DNA from: Candidatus Vallotiella adelgis | GTDB lineage: Bacteria > Pseudomonadota > Gammaproteobacteria > Burkholderiales > Burkholderiaceae | Length of the DNA stretch: 64,000 bases | Assembly: GCF_020541305.1 (NCBI RefSeq) | Contig: NZ_CP047396.1 | Span: 62,001 to 126,000 of the forward strand | Direction of reading: 5' to 3' | Shown: one piece after another, positions 56,505-64,000 of the stretch | How positions within the stretch are numbered: the first letter of the stretch is position 1 | How the letters are laid out: every line of letters starts with the position of its first letter | Program-made: the position numbers and the translations under genes | The notes under the pieces: model-generated | The model's input: the letters and a program-made list of their open reading frames with translations, nothing else | The model's database searches: none | Told to the model about the DNA's origin: nothing

Positions 56505-57683
56505 TTATCGAGTCCTCTTAGGGGACACCCCTGATTCGATAATATCGACGACTACTTCTGCTGAACGTGCAGCAGAATTGCGGCGCAATCGTTCGTGCAT
56601 CTCAGTGAATAGTTCTACTAGTATGCAACGGTTCGTCTCATTATTAAGTTGTATCAGCATTGCGTCAGCAAGCGCTTCTGATGTTGCGAACTGCTGCAAT
56701 AGCTCAGGAACGATAAATCGACCGGCAAGAATATTTGGCAAACCCACGTACGGCAAATAACTTTGCCACTGCATGATCTGCCCGGTTAACCATGGTGCCT
56801 TGTAAGAGATTACCATCGGCTTTTTTAGCAACGCTGTTTCTAATGTTACAGTTCCACTTTTAGTTAGCACAGCGTCGGCAGCTGTTATTGCTAATTGGGC
56901 ATTACCGACGGTCAGCGTTACAGGCAATCTTGGGTATCGATCTGAGAGCGGCTGCAGGCGCTTGCGGATCGCTGGGTTTGGTGCAGGAACAATAAAGCGC
57001 AATGTTGACTCACGTTTATGCATTAAGTCCATCGTTTCAAAAAACGTTGGAGCAATCAAATCAATTTCAGAAAGACGGCTTCCTGGCAGCACGGCGACAA
57101 CCGGTCCACTATCTGGAAGGCCACTCGCACGGCGGGCGCTTAGGCAGTCTGGATTAAGCGGAATAATATCAGCTAGTGGATGTCCTACATATGTAGCCGC
57201 TATACCAGCTTTGTCTAGAATCGCTGTTTCAAACGGAAATACACATAACATGTGATCAACAGCCTTAACGATCTGCTTGATGCGCCTGCCTCGCCACGCC
57301 CAGATAGACGGGCAAACAAAGTGGATAGTCGGAATACCCGAGTGCCGAAGTCTCGTTTCGAGCGAGAGGTTGAAATCTGGTGCATCGACCCCGATGAATA
57401 CACTTGGCAACTTTTCTAATAGCCGCTGTTTAAGCTTATGGCGAATATGCAGGATTTCTGGGATATGACTTAATGCTTCGATATACCCGCGTACCGACAA
57501 CTTATTTATTGGCCAGTGCGCATCAAACCCGTGTACAGCCATTTGTGGACCACCGATTCCATAATATTTTGTGTTTGGCGGAAGCAGCGCGTCGAGGCCA
57601 GTCAACAAAGATGCCGCCAAAAAATCGCCAGATGGTTCACCGGCTACCATCGCAATCTGGATCGGATTCGAATATAAGGTCAT
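56505..57683 (-). CDS. lpxB: Lipid-A-disaccharide synthase
   Basis: A 392-aa GT19 glycosyltransferase joining UDP-2,3-diacylglucosamine and lipid X into the lipid A disaccharide at the inner membrane. The start at 57683 ([20 protein letters not shown]) aligns with Burkholderia LpxB from the first residue; the open frame upstream overlaps lpxA. GEPSGD, GIGGPQM, PSIWAWR and the donor-site [10 protein letters not shown] are intact. It starts ten bases after lpxA on the same strand. Confidence 0.97.
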   Translation of the reverse strand: MTLYSNPIQIAMVAGEPSGDFLAASLLTGLDALLPPNTKYYGIGGPQMAVHGFDAHWPINKLSVRGYIEALSHIPEILHIRHKLKQRLLEKLPSVFIGVDAPDFNLSLETRLRHSGIPTIHFVCPSIWAWRGRRIKQIVKAVDHMLCVFPFETAILDKAGIAATYVGHPLADIIPLNPDCLSARRASGLPDSGPVVAVLPGSRLSEIDLIAPTFFETMDLMHKRESTLRFIVPAPNPAIRKRLQPLSDRYPRLPVTLTVGNAQLAITAADAVLTKSGTVTLETALLKKPMVISYKAPWLTGQIMQWQSYLPYVGLPNILAGRFIVPELLQQFATSEALADAMLIQLNNETNRCILVELFTEMHERLRRNSAARSAEVVVDIIESGVSPKRTR

Positions 57684-57693
57684 CGTTGCCACA

Positions 57694-58482
57694 TCAACGA
57701 ACAATACCACGCTTAGCGGATTCAATGAAGCGAAGAAATACCGAGACTGGCGCGTCACCGTCTGTGCCTTGCTTAGCTAACTCACGCAATTTCAATTTTG
57801 CTTCGTCTAACGATAGACCATTTTTATAGAGGATCCGGTACGCAGCCCTCAATGCGGAAATAGCATCGACCGTAAAGCCACGACGGCGCAGTCCCTCGAT
57901 ATTCACGCCGTGCGGATGAGCTTTCTCGCCAGCTGCCATCACATACGGTGGTAAGTCCCGCACTAACACCGATGCGCCACCGAGAAACGAATGTTCGCCA
58001 ATATGCACAAACTGGTGCACACCAGACATTCCACCAAGAATGGCCCAATCACCAACACTAACATGCCCAGCAATCTGTGCATTGCTAGAAAATATAGTAT
58101 GGTTACCAACCTGGCAATCGTGAGCAATGTGCACATATGTCATAATCCAGTTTTCGTCGCCGATACAGGTCACGCCATTGTTTTGTAGAGTACCAGTGTG
58201 AATCGTCGTAAATTCGCGAATGGTGTTTCGATCACCTATCTCAAGCCGTGTAGGCTCTCCAGCATACTTCATGTCCTGCGGCTTACCGCCGAGTGCTGTA
58301 AGATGGCCGATCTGGTTATGCTGACCGATTGTCGTATAGCCTTCAATAATTGTGTGTGAACCAACTATTGTATGTGGACCAATACGCACGTGTGCCCTGA
58401 TTACTGCATATGGGCCAATTTGTACAGTGTCATCCAAGTCCGCGCCTGATTCGATAATCGCGGTGGGATGGATACAAGTCAT
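57694..58482 (-). CDS. lpxA: UDP-N-acetylglucosamine acyltransferase
   Basis: A 262-aa trimeric left-handed beta-helix enzyme that puts the first 3-hydroxyacyl chain on UDP-GlcNAc, the first step of lipid A synthesis. Hexapeptide repeats begin at [20 protein letters not shown]. The catalytic His is at about 121 in [24 protein letters not shown] and the C-terminal helical domain are intact. It lies between fabZ and lpxB, the conserved order. Confidence 0.97.
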   Translation of the reverse strand: MTCIHPTAIIESGADLDDTVQIGPYAVIRAHVRIGPHTIVGSHTIIEGYTTIGQHNQIGHLTALGGKPQDMKYAGEPTRLEIGDRNTIREFTTIHTGTLQNNGVTCIGDENWIMTYVHIAHDCQVGNHTIFSSNAQIAGHVSVGDWAILGGMSGVHQFVHIGEHSFLGGASVLVRDLPPYVMAAGEKAHPHGVNIEGLRRRGFTVDAISALRAAYRILYKNGLSLDEAKLKLRELAKQGTDGDAPVSVFLRFIESAKRGIVR

Positions 58483-58524
58483 AGCTTCGCTCTTGCTTCG
58501 TTCTGCGTTGCGACAATGCCCGAC

Positions 58525-58989
58525 TCAGACAGCGGAATGCGTCTGCTTAACCGTGCACATTAAATCTGCCTCGACTGCTATCGCCCCTTCGACCTCTGCA
58601 TGTCCCTTAAATTTCCAGATTCCCCGCATACAGCGCTCGTACGAAATATTTAGGATCAGCTGATCGCCTGGTTCGACAACATGTTTGAATCGCGCTTTAT
58701 CGATGCCGACAAAGTAATATAGCGTCTTTTCTGGATCGTACGGTTCCTCGGCAAATGTGAGTAACCCAGCAGTCTGTGCAAGCGCCTCTAAGATGAGTAC
58801 GCCTGGCATCACAGGGCGCGTCGGAAAATGACCGGCGAAATAAGGTTCATTGACTGTCACATTCTTTAGTGCCTTAATACGTTTATGCGGTTCTAGCTCT
58901 AGTACGCGGTCAACAAGCAAAATCGGATATCGCTGTGGCAGCAAGGTAAGAATTTTGTGGATGTCTAGGTTGATTGTTTTTGTGCTCAT
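58525..58989 (-). CDS. fabZ: 3-hydroxyacyl-ACP dehydratase FabZ
   Basis: A 154-aa hot-dog-fold dehydratase of type II fatty-acid synthesis, which removes water from 3-hydroxyacyl-ACP. The catalytic pair is His54 in [14 protein letters not shown] and Glu68 in [11 protein letters not shown]. Clustering with lpxD and lpxA reflects competition for 3-hydroxymyristoyl-ACP. Length is typical. lpxA follows 42 bases downstream. Confidence 0.97.
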   Translation of the reverse strand: MSTKTINLDIHKILTLLPQRYPILLVDRVLELEPHKRIKALKNVTVNEPYFAGHFPTRPVMPGVLILEALAQTAGLLTFAEEPYDPEKTLYYFVGIDKARFKHVVEPGDQLILNISYERCMRGIWKFKGHAEVEGAIAVEADLMCTVKQTHSAV

Positions 58990-59029
58990 GGTGTTTCAGC
59001 GCGACTGGGCGCGCATTGCATGCAGTATG

Positions 59030-60145
59030 TTATGGCGGCTCGCCGGTATCGCCACGTGACGCATAGCATGCATCAAGCGCGGCTTCGATCGTTTTAATCC
59101 GCTCGCGTAGCTTGTCGATATTGCGCAGAATCGCAGCGCTTTTATTCCAGTCACCGCGAGGCATAGCGGGAAATGCGCTAGTATAGATACCCGATTTCAG
59201 CAGTGACTTGGATACCCCAGACTTTGCTGTTACAACTACACGATCAGCAAGCGTGATGTGACCAGCAATACCAACTGCACCGCCAATCATGCAGTATCGA
59301 CCGATTGTTGTACTGCCAGCGATACCTGTGCAACCGGAAACCACCGTATAGGCACCAATCCGGCAGTTGTGTCCGATCTGGACTAAGTTGTCAATTTTCA
59401 CACCTTGTTCGATGAGTGTATCGGCCATTACGCCCCGATCAATTGTTGTATTCGCTCCAATCTCTACATCTGGGCCAATCGTCACTGCACCAACTTGCGG
59501 TATTTTCACCCATTCGCCCGTCTGCTCGTCTCCTTCGCCGGCAAAGTCTGGCGCAAAACCGAAACCATCCGCACCGATTACTGCACCCGAATGTACAGTT
59601 ACGCGCTCGCTTAGGTAGCAACCATGGTACACGGTTACGTTCGGATACAGGCGAGAATCATCGCCAATTGTTGCGCTATGGCCGATAAAAACATGTGCGT
59701 CGATGTGCACGCGCGCGCCGATTACCGCGTTCGATTCTATCGTTACGTAAGGGCCGATCGTCGCGCTACTCGCTATCTTTGCAGTAGGCGCTACTACTGC
59801 AAAGGGATGAATTCCGATTTCTGAGGCTGGTAACGTTGCTGCTGCGAATTGTTGTGCAATGCGCGCAAAATAAGCGTACGGATTCTGTATGATAACAAAG
59901 GTTGGTCTGGGCTCGGCGTCAGTCAACCCGTGTTCAGCTTGCAGCTTATCGAGGTTCGGCTGACTGATCAAAATCGCTGCCGCACGCGTTGAACTTGCCT
60001 GAGATAAATACTTTGGATTGGCAACAAAGGTAAGCTGGCTGGGACCAGCGCTGTCTAGCGATGCTATTCCCATAATTATGCGGCCTGCATCGCCTACGAT
60101 CGTGCCGCCATAGCGTTGAGTCAACTGAGCTATTGTCATCGACAT
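59030..60145 (-). CDS. lpxD: UDP-3-O-(3-hydroxyacyl)glucosamine N-acyltransferase
   Basis: A 371-aa enzyme adding the N-linked acyl chain in lipid A synthesis. An N-terminal uridine-binding domain (about 1-105) carries [13 protein letters not shown] long hexapeptide beta-helix (about 106-330) contains the catalytic His259 in [15 protein letters not shown]-terminal helix with [18 protein letters not shown] follows. All parts are intact. Normally skp precedes it; here a skp relic takes that place. Confidence 0.97.
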   Translation of the reverse strand: MSMTIAQLTQRYGGTIVGDAGRIIMGIASLDSAGPSQLTFVANPKYLSQASSTRAAAILISQPNLDKLQAEHGLTDAEPRPTFVIIQNPYAYFARIAQQFAAATLPASEIGIHPFAVVAPTAKIASSATIGPYVTIESNAVIGARVHIDAHVFIGHSATIGDDSRLYPNVTVYHGCYLSERVTVHSGAVIGADGFGFAPDFAGEGDEQTGEWVKIPQVGAVTIGPDVEIGANTTIDRGVMADTLIEQGVKIDNLVQIGHNCRIGAYTVVSGCTGIAGSTTIGRYCMIGGAVGIAGHITLADRVVVTAKSGVSKSLLKSGIYTSAFPAMPRGDWNKSAAILRNIDKLRERIKTIEAALDACYASRGDTGEPP

Positions 60146-60171
60146 ATGTGACGATACTCCGGGGTTAATGC

Positions 60172-60650
60172 ATGGCGGTTGGCAAGCGCTTTTATCACTT
60201 GGTCTGTGATGTTAACGTGCGTACTTGAATAAACTACATTCTGTATAGAGAATCATAACACTGCCGCTTATCCATGGGCTGGACAACCTCTCTCCTAAGT
60301 CCTGATATAATACGCTCCACTTCCTTTTTTGCGTTGGTTGCAGTCCTCGTGAAACTCGTGCTGTCTGTATTGACGGTCTACATCAGATTGCGCAAGGTCA
60401 GGTTGCTTTTTAGGCGAAGATATCGTCGATGCATCATAGGATATCGCCTAGAGCTCTAGTGCGATTTCTTGTAGGCCGCGGTTTTGTAGACCTTGTTCGT
60501 GCTTAGACCGCTCCTGTTCCCACTGACACTGTAAGGATTGAGCTGACGCTATCTTCCATAAAATGGAATGAAAATCAAGAGCTGATATATGTGTTGCTGG
60601 TGGGGCAGATTGCTACTGCGTTGTTACTAGCTAATATCGTAGGAACTCCT
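60172..60650 (-). pseudogene. skp: skp (ompH) pseudogene
   Basis: Between bamA and lpxD on the same strand lie eroded pieces of the periplasmic chaperone Skp. From the 5' side: IASAQSLQCQWEQERSKHEQ (near 60540-60480), then an in-frame stop after a few more residues. Next comes DVDRQYRQHEFHEDCNQRKK (60325-60384), matching DxDFQRKQREFREDLNQRR. Last is [20 protein letters not shown] (60180-60243), matching the C-terminal VYVSPRIDITDKVIKAL. They fall in different frames with stops. Position between bamA and lpxD is exactly that of skp in relatives. Confidence 0.87.
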
Positions 60651-60711
60651 ATTGTTATAGTGAGAAAATCTTTTAATTAGAAAAGTCATATCTCCTGCCG
60701 ATAGACATGTG

Positions 60712-63015
60712 TCAGAATGCAGTGCCGACCTGAAATTGGAGTTTCTGGTACTGGTCGTCGTTATGTTTAATCAGCGGGAAGCCTAGGCTTAGCTTCAATG
60801 GACCTATAGGCGAGATCCATGCCAATCCTAAGCCATACCCATAGCGCAAGCTATTTTTGTCGGTACTATTATCCTCAGTACCCCATACATTACCGATGTC
60901 AAGAAATGTAAACAGACGTATCGCACGATTATAGCCAGTCCCTGGCAATGGAAACATACACTCAATATTGCCAACGATCATCTTTGCTCCGCCGATGGGA
61001 TCGTTTGTCGCCTGGTCTCTCGGCCCCAGAGAACCCGACTCATAACCGCGTACTGATCCAGCACCTCCGGCAAAATAGTTTTTGAAAATCGGGTACGGTT
61101 TTCCGTCGAGGCCGTTACCATACCCTCCCTTCAGGTTCAGTCCTAATACAACTCCACGATCGAATGCGTAATAATATTGAGCCTGCAAATCAGCCTTATA
61201 GTAGTGTACTGTGCCGATAGATGTACCGTATTCAGCGTTAGCCTGTGCGTAATAGCCGTCGCTAGGCGCTAGCGCGTTGTCACGCGTATCGCTAGACCAA
61301 CTAATGGTAATTGGTATATTGTTTGACGTGCAGCCTAATTTGTTTACATAATCAATGTAGTTTTTAGACATCGATGAATCGATGTCTAAACGATTTTGCT
61401 CGACTCCGACACCGAAGTATACAATGTCAGCTTCCGAGAACGGAATTCCGAACTTTAGGTTGCCGCCTGTGGCAATGAACCGGAAACTAGAATTGGTTGA
61501 ATAATATAGCGGGTAGTACGTACGATAGTAGACGTCAATAATTCTCTTAATACCGTCGATCGTAAAGTACGGATTGACCTGCGTGACCGCTAACGTACGA
61601 TACATATAAGCGGTATTAATATCTACTGATAAGCTTGTCCCGGAGCCAAACACATTGTCTTGAGACGTAGTGGCGGATAGCACGATCTTGTCAGATGAAG
61701 AAAAGCCTACGCCAAGCGTAGTAGCGCCGGTTGGCTTCTCGGTTACCTTAACATCAATATCGACCTGATCGTCTATACCATCTACAGGCAGCACTGTCAT
61801 ATCTACATCGGCAAAGTAGCCTAGTCGGCTAATGCGATCTTTTGATAGTATAAGTTTTTGGTTATCAAGCCAGGAACTTTCAAGCTGCCGCATTTCACGC
61901 CGGATCACCTCATCACGCGTCTTATTGTTACCCGCGATATTTATATGCCGCACGTAGATGCGCCTACCTAAGTCAACCCGCAGCACTAGACTGACAGTCT
62001 GGTGCTCTTTATCGATCTCTGGTCGTATACTGATACTAGAGAACGCGTAGCCATACGCATTAAGATTTCTAAGGATCGCCCTAGTCGACGACTGTAGCTT
62101 TTCCTCAGAAAACCGATCTCCTGGCTTCATGCGTAAAAGTCTATCAAATTCATTTTTTTTGCCAAGCAAGTTTCCGGTAAGATGAATACTTGATACTTGG
62201 TACGGCTCACCCTCATTCAGGGTAATTGTCAGATGTATATTTTTTTTGTCCGGCGAAATTAATACCCGGGTCGAGTCTATATTGAACTCGAGATAGCCGC
62301 GGTTTAGATAGTATGAGCGGATGTTCTCAAGATCGTCGGCTAACTGTTTTGGCGAATACAAGTTGGATTTTGTGTACCATGAGAACCAGTTCGATGTAGA
62401 CAACCGCATTTCGTTTCGCAATCTGCTACTGGAGAATGCCGTATTTCCGATAAAATGGATCTGGCTAATCTGTGCCCTTGGTCCCTCAATGACCAAGAAT
62501 AGGAGAGATATGTGTTTTCGGTCAATCGATTTGACTGCTGTTTTCACTTCTGCTGCATAGAAACCTCGTATTAAGTATTGCCGTTTTAGTTCTTGCCTAC
62601 TCTTATCAATTAGTGTTTTGTTATAATGGCTTCCATTAGACAAGCCGACGGCGCGCAGTACATTAGTCAAGTTTTCTTTACTGAACTCGTGGTTGCCAGA
62701 CAAGTTGATTAAACTGATAATCGGCTTTTCTTTCAGGTTGACTACCACGACGTCATGCTGCGCTAAGACCTTAACGTTACTAAAAAAACCAGTTGCATAT
62801 AATGCACGAATAGATTCCGATCCTTTTGCGTCGGTGAATATATCACCTTGTTTGAGTGGCAAATAGGCAAACACAGCGCCCGGCTGTATCTGCTGTAGTC
62901 CTTCGAGGAAAATGTCTTTGACGACAAATGGCACTGTAGCATGCGCAACCATCCCATATGTCGCAAAAAAAACAGCTGCAACTGTCTTAGTAGCAAAGCG
63001 GCGATGTTTTAGCAA
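60712..63015 (-). CDS. bamA: Outer-membrane protein assembly factor BamA
   Basis: A 767-aa Omp85 protein that folds beta-barrels into the outer membrane. A signal peptide (about 1-26, hydrophobic TVAAVFFATYGMVAHA) precedes POTRA repeats (about 27-425). The C-terminal 16-strand barrel contains the lid motif VRGYESGSLGPRD, the usual VRGF variant, and ends with the aromatic FQVGTAF. No frameshift is seen. Both normal neighbours, rseP upstream and skp downstream, are pseudogenes, so BamA is kept in isolation from its usual chaperone. Confidence 0.97.
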   Translation of the reverse strand: MLKHRRFATKTVAAVFFATYGMVAHATVPFVVKDIFLEGLQQIQPGAVFAYLPLKQGDIFTDAKGSESIRALYATGFFSNVKVLAQHDVVVVNLKEKPIISLINLSGNHEFSKENLTNVLRAVGLSNGSHYNKTLIDKSRQELKRQYLIRGFYAAEVKTAVKSIDRKHISLLFLVIEGPRAQISQIHFIGNTAFSSSRLRNEMRLSTSNWFSWYTKSNLYSPKQLADDLENIRSYYLNRGYLEFNIDSTRVLISPDKKNIHLTITLNEGEPYQVSSIHLTGNLLGKKNEFDRLLRMKPGDRFSEEKLQSSTRAILRNLNAYGYAFSSISIRPEIDKEHQTVSLVLRVDLGRRIYVRHINIAGNNKTRDEVIRREMRQLESSWLDNQKLILSKDRISRLGYFADVDMTVLPVDGIDDQVDIDVKVTEKPTGATTLGVGFSSSDKIVLSATTSQDNVFGSGTSLSVDINTAYMYRTLAVTQVNPYFTIDGIKRIIDVYYRTYYPLYYSTNSSFRFIATGGNLKFGIPFSEADIVYFGVGVEQNRLDIDSSMSKNYIDYVNKLGCTSNNIPITISWSSDTRDNALAPSDGYYAQANAEYGTSIGTVHYYKADLQAQYYYAFDRGVVLGLNLKGGYGNGLDGKPYPIFKNYFAGGAGSVRGYESGSLGPRDQATNDPIGGAKMIVGNIECMFPLPGTGYNRAIRLFTFLDIGNVWGTEDNSTDKNSLRYGYGLGLAWISPIGPLKLSLGFPLIKHNDDQYQKLQFQVGTAF

Positions 63016-63089
63016 CCTTCCTCCCCAATATTTGCACTATTACCATGCACACTGCTTAACCCACCACTAGATGGCATCGATGTAGTGTA

Positions 63090-63525
63090 AAAATGCATTA
63101 AATGTGACAAGTCGTCAAACAGCGTGATTGTAGAAAATATAAAGATGCATACGAGCCTCGCTCTTTGTAGAAAGAGCTGCCAGTATTTCGAAACAGATTT
63201 ACTAGTCAAGACTTCGGCAAAATAATATAATGGACGTATTCGTATTCCTATCTAATGCGGAAAGTAGTAATAGGTTTAATATACCGATATTAATACTGGC
63301 CAGTACTAGAAACAATCTAGTAGAGGTTATGCCTAGTCGTGCACTTTTACTCACATAGTCATAGTCGGCGCTCATAACCCGGTCCAAACAAGTACTGCAG
63401 TACAGTCTGGCCGCTGAGCATCAGTCAGATGCATACAGACTGGTTAGATTGAGATATCCCACGCGCACCGTGTGGCCCAGCTTCAGGCTTTCTTTTATTT
63501 GAAGCCGTATTTCATACCTACAGTG
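63090..63525 (-). pseudogene. rseP: rseP relic, C-terminal third
   Basis: Between dxr and bamA, the minus strand carries pieces of the site-2 intramembrane protease RseP. ESLKLGHTVRVGYLNLTSLY (near 63430-63490) resembles the segment before the last TM helices. SADYDYVSKSARLGITS and LASINIGILNLLLLSALD (63255-63387) match SGPVTIADYAGQSARLG and LGVLNLLPIPVLDGG, with the critical NxLP..DGG altered. LYYFAEVLTSKSVSKYWQLF and TLFDDLSHL (63100-63235) match the C-terminus. The N-terminal two thirds, including the HExxH site, are absent, so a large deletion joined dxr to the remnant. Confidence 0.85.
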
Positions 63526-63566
63526 CGAATTCATGTAATGTAGGTATTATTGTGCTAGTACATTAG

Positions 63567-64000
63567 TCAATAGTATTGAGTTATCGTCTCTTGTGCTATA
63601 AGACGTGCCTGCGAATCTATATCTAGAACCGCGTCTAGCGTCGTTGCAGTATCAACCTGGACTTGTTCGAGTACGTCACTGACAACTGCCGAAATCGAGG
63701 TAAATCCGATGTGTCGTGCAAGAAATGCTGCGACCGCAACTTCGTTTGCTGCATTTAATACTGTGCTCGATGAACCGCCCTCGCGTAATGCCTGTAACGC
63801 GAGGGCTAGACACGGAAAACGCCTATAGTCTGGTGGCTCAAATGTCAATGTCGCTACTTGCGCCAGATTGAGCTGCTTAACGCCCGATATAATCCGCGTT
63901 GGAAATGCCAGTGCATGAGCAATTGGCGTTCGCATATCGGGGTTACCCAGTTGAGCGAGTGTTGATCCATCCGTATACGATACTAGCGAATGAATTACGC
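63567..64000 (-). CDS. dxr: 1-deoxy-D-xylulose 5-phosphate reductoisomerase (partial)
   Basis: The C-terminal part of Dxr (IspC), the MEP-pathway enzyme converting DXP to MEP for isoprenoid precursors. The frame is open to the window edge, so the gene continues beyond 64000. [20 protein letters not shown] and HALAFPTRI are the conserved substrate-pocket region, and the C-terminal helical domain has [20 protein letters not shown]. The stop is at 63567. In relatives rseP-bamA-skp-lpxD-fabZ-lpxA-lpxB follow, as here minus the relics. Confidence 0.96.
   Translation of the reverse strand, partial: VIHSLVSYTDGSTLAQLGNPDMRTPIAHALAFPTRIISGVKQLNLAQVATLTFEPPDYRRFPCLALALQALREGGSSSTVLNAANEVAVAAFLARHIGFTSISAVVSDVLEQVQVDTATTLDAVLDIDSQARLIAQETITQYY

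Noticed and set aside
63202-63387. A 61-residue hydrophobic open frame between bamA and dxr as a small membrane protein
   Set aside because: It aligns with the LxxLNLLPIPxLDGG region of RseP and continues in other frames; it is a fragment of that gene.

Overview
The window reads as a Burkholderiaceae-type betaproteobacterium with a shrinking, AT-shifted genome, most likely a host-restricted symbiont. The protein sequences and gene order (rrn with tRNA-Ile/tRNA-Ala spacer; tRNA-Tyr-Gly-Thr-tuf-tRNA-Trp-secE-nusG-rplKAJL-rpoBC; str-S10-spc-alpha; dxr-rseP-bamA-skp-lpxD-fabZ-lpxA-lpxB) resemble Burkholderia and relatives. Unlike them, the DNA is only moderately GC and the spacers are long and AT-rich. 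Many spacers still hold recognisable corpses of the genes normally found there. Reduced Burkholderiaceae symbionts such as Ca. Vallotia or Ca. Pandoraea novymonadis would fit, but the sequence alone does not let me choose.

Layout. 1-4083: 3' end of 16S, tRNA-Ile, tRNA-Ala, 23S, 5S and a strong terminator. 4672-18717: tRNA-Tyr/Gly/Thr, first tuf, tRNA-Trp, secE, nusG, the L11/L1/L10/L12 genes and rpoBC. 18718-21285: an extremely AT-rich desert followed by a rotted recQ. 21576-40860: nearly uninterrupted ribosomal-protein superoperon (rpsL to rplQ) with fusA, second tuf, secY, infA and rpoA. 40944-55885: scattered housekeeping genes (cutA, guaA, tRNA-Ser, cspA, bioB, tatD, holB, tmk, ygfZ, engB, guaB, rnfH, smpB) with relics of mltG and ratA. 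55886-64000: minus-strand lipid A and outer-membrane cluster (lpxB, lpxA, fabZ, lpxD, bamA, partial dxr) with relics of a SpoU-type methyltransferase, skp and rseP.

Together the intact genes cover transcription (rpoA/B/C, nusG), translation (more than thirty ribosomal proteins, two EF-Tu, EF-G, IF-1, SmpB), Sec translocation (SecY, SecE), GMP and dTMP synthesis, clamp loading, one biotin step, and a lipid A/BAM envelope core. The lost genes are accessories: a repair helicase, a murein terminator/transglycosylase, a small START-domain protein, an RNA methyltransferase, a periplasmic chaperone and the site-2 protease.

I found no insertion sequence, prophage, CRISPR array, toxin or defence locus, and no convincing undescribed system. 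The most informative signals are the set of pseudogenes at different decay stages, perfectly homogenised tuf copies, an apparent ~10-kb inversion that split guaBA, a 23-bp perfect palindrome, and repeated 13-16-bp tandem duplications confined to non-coding DNA.
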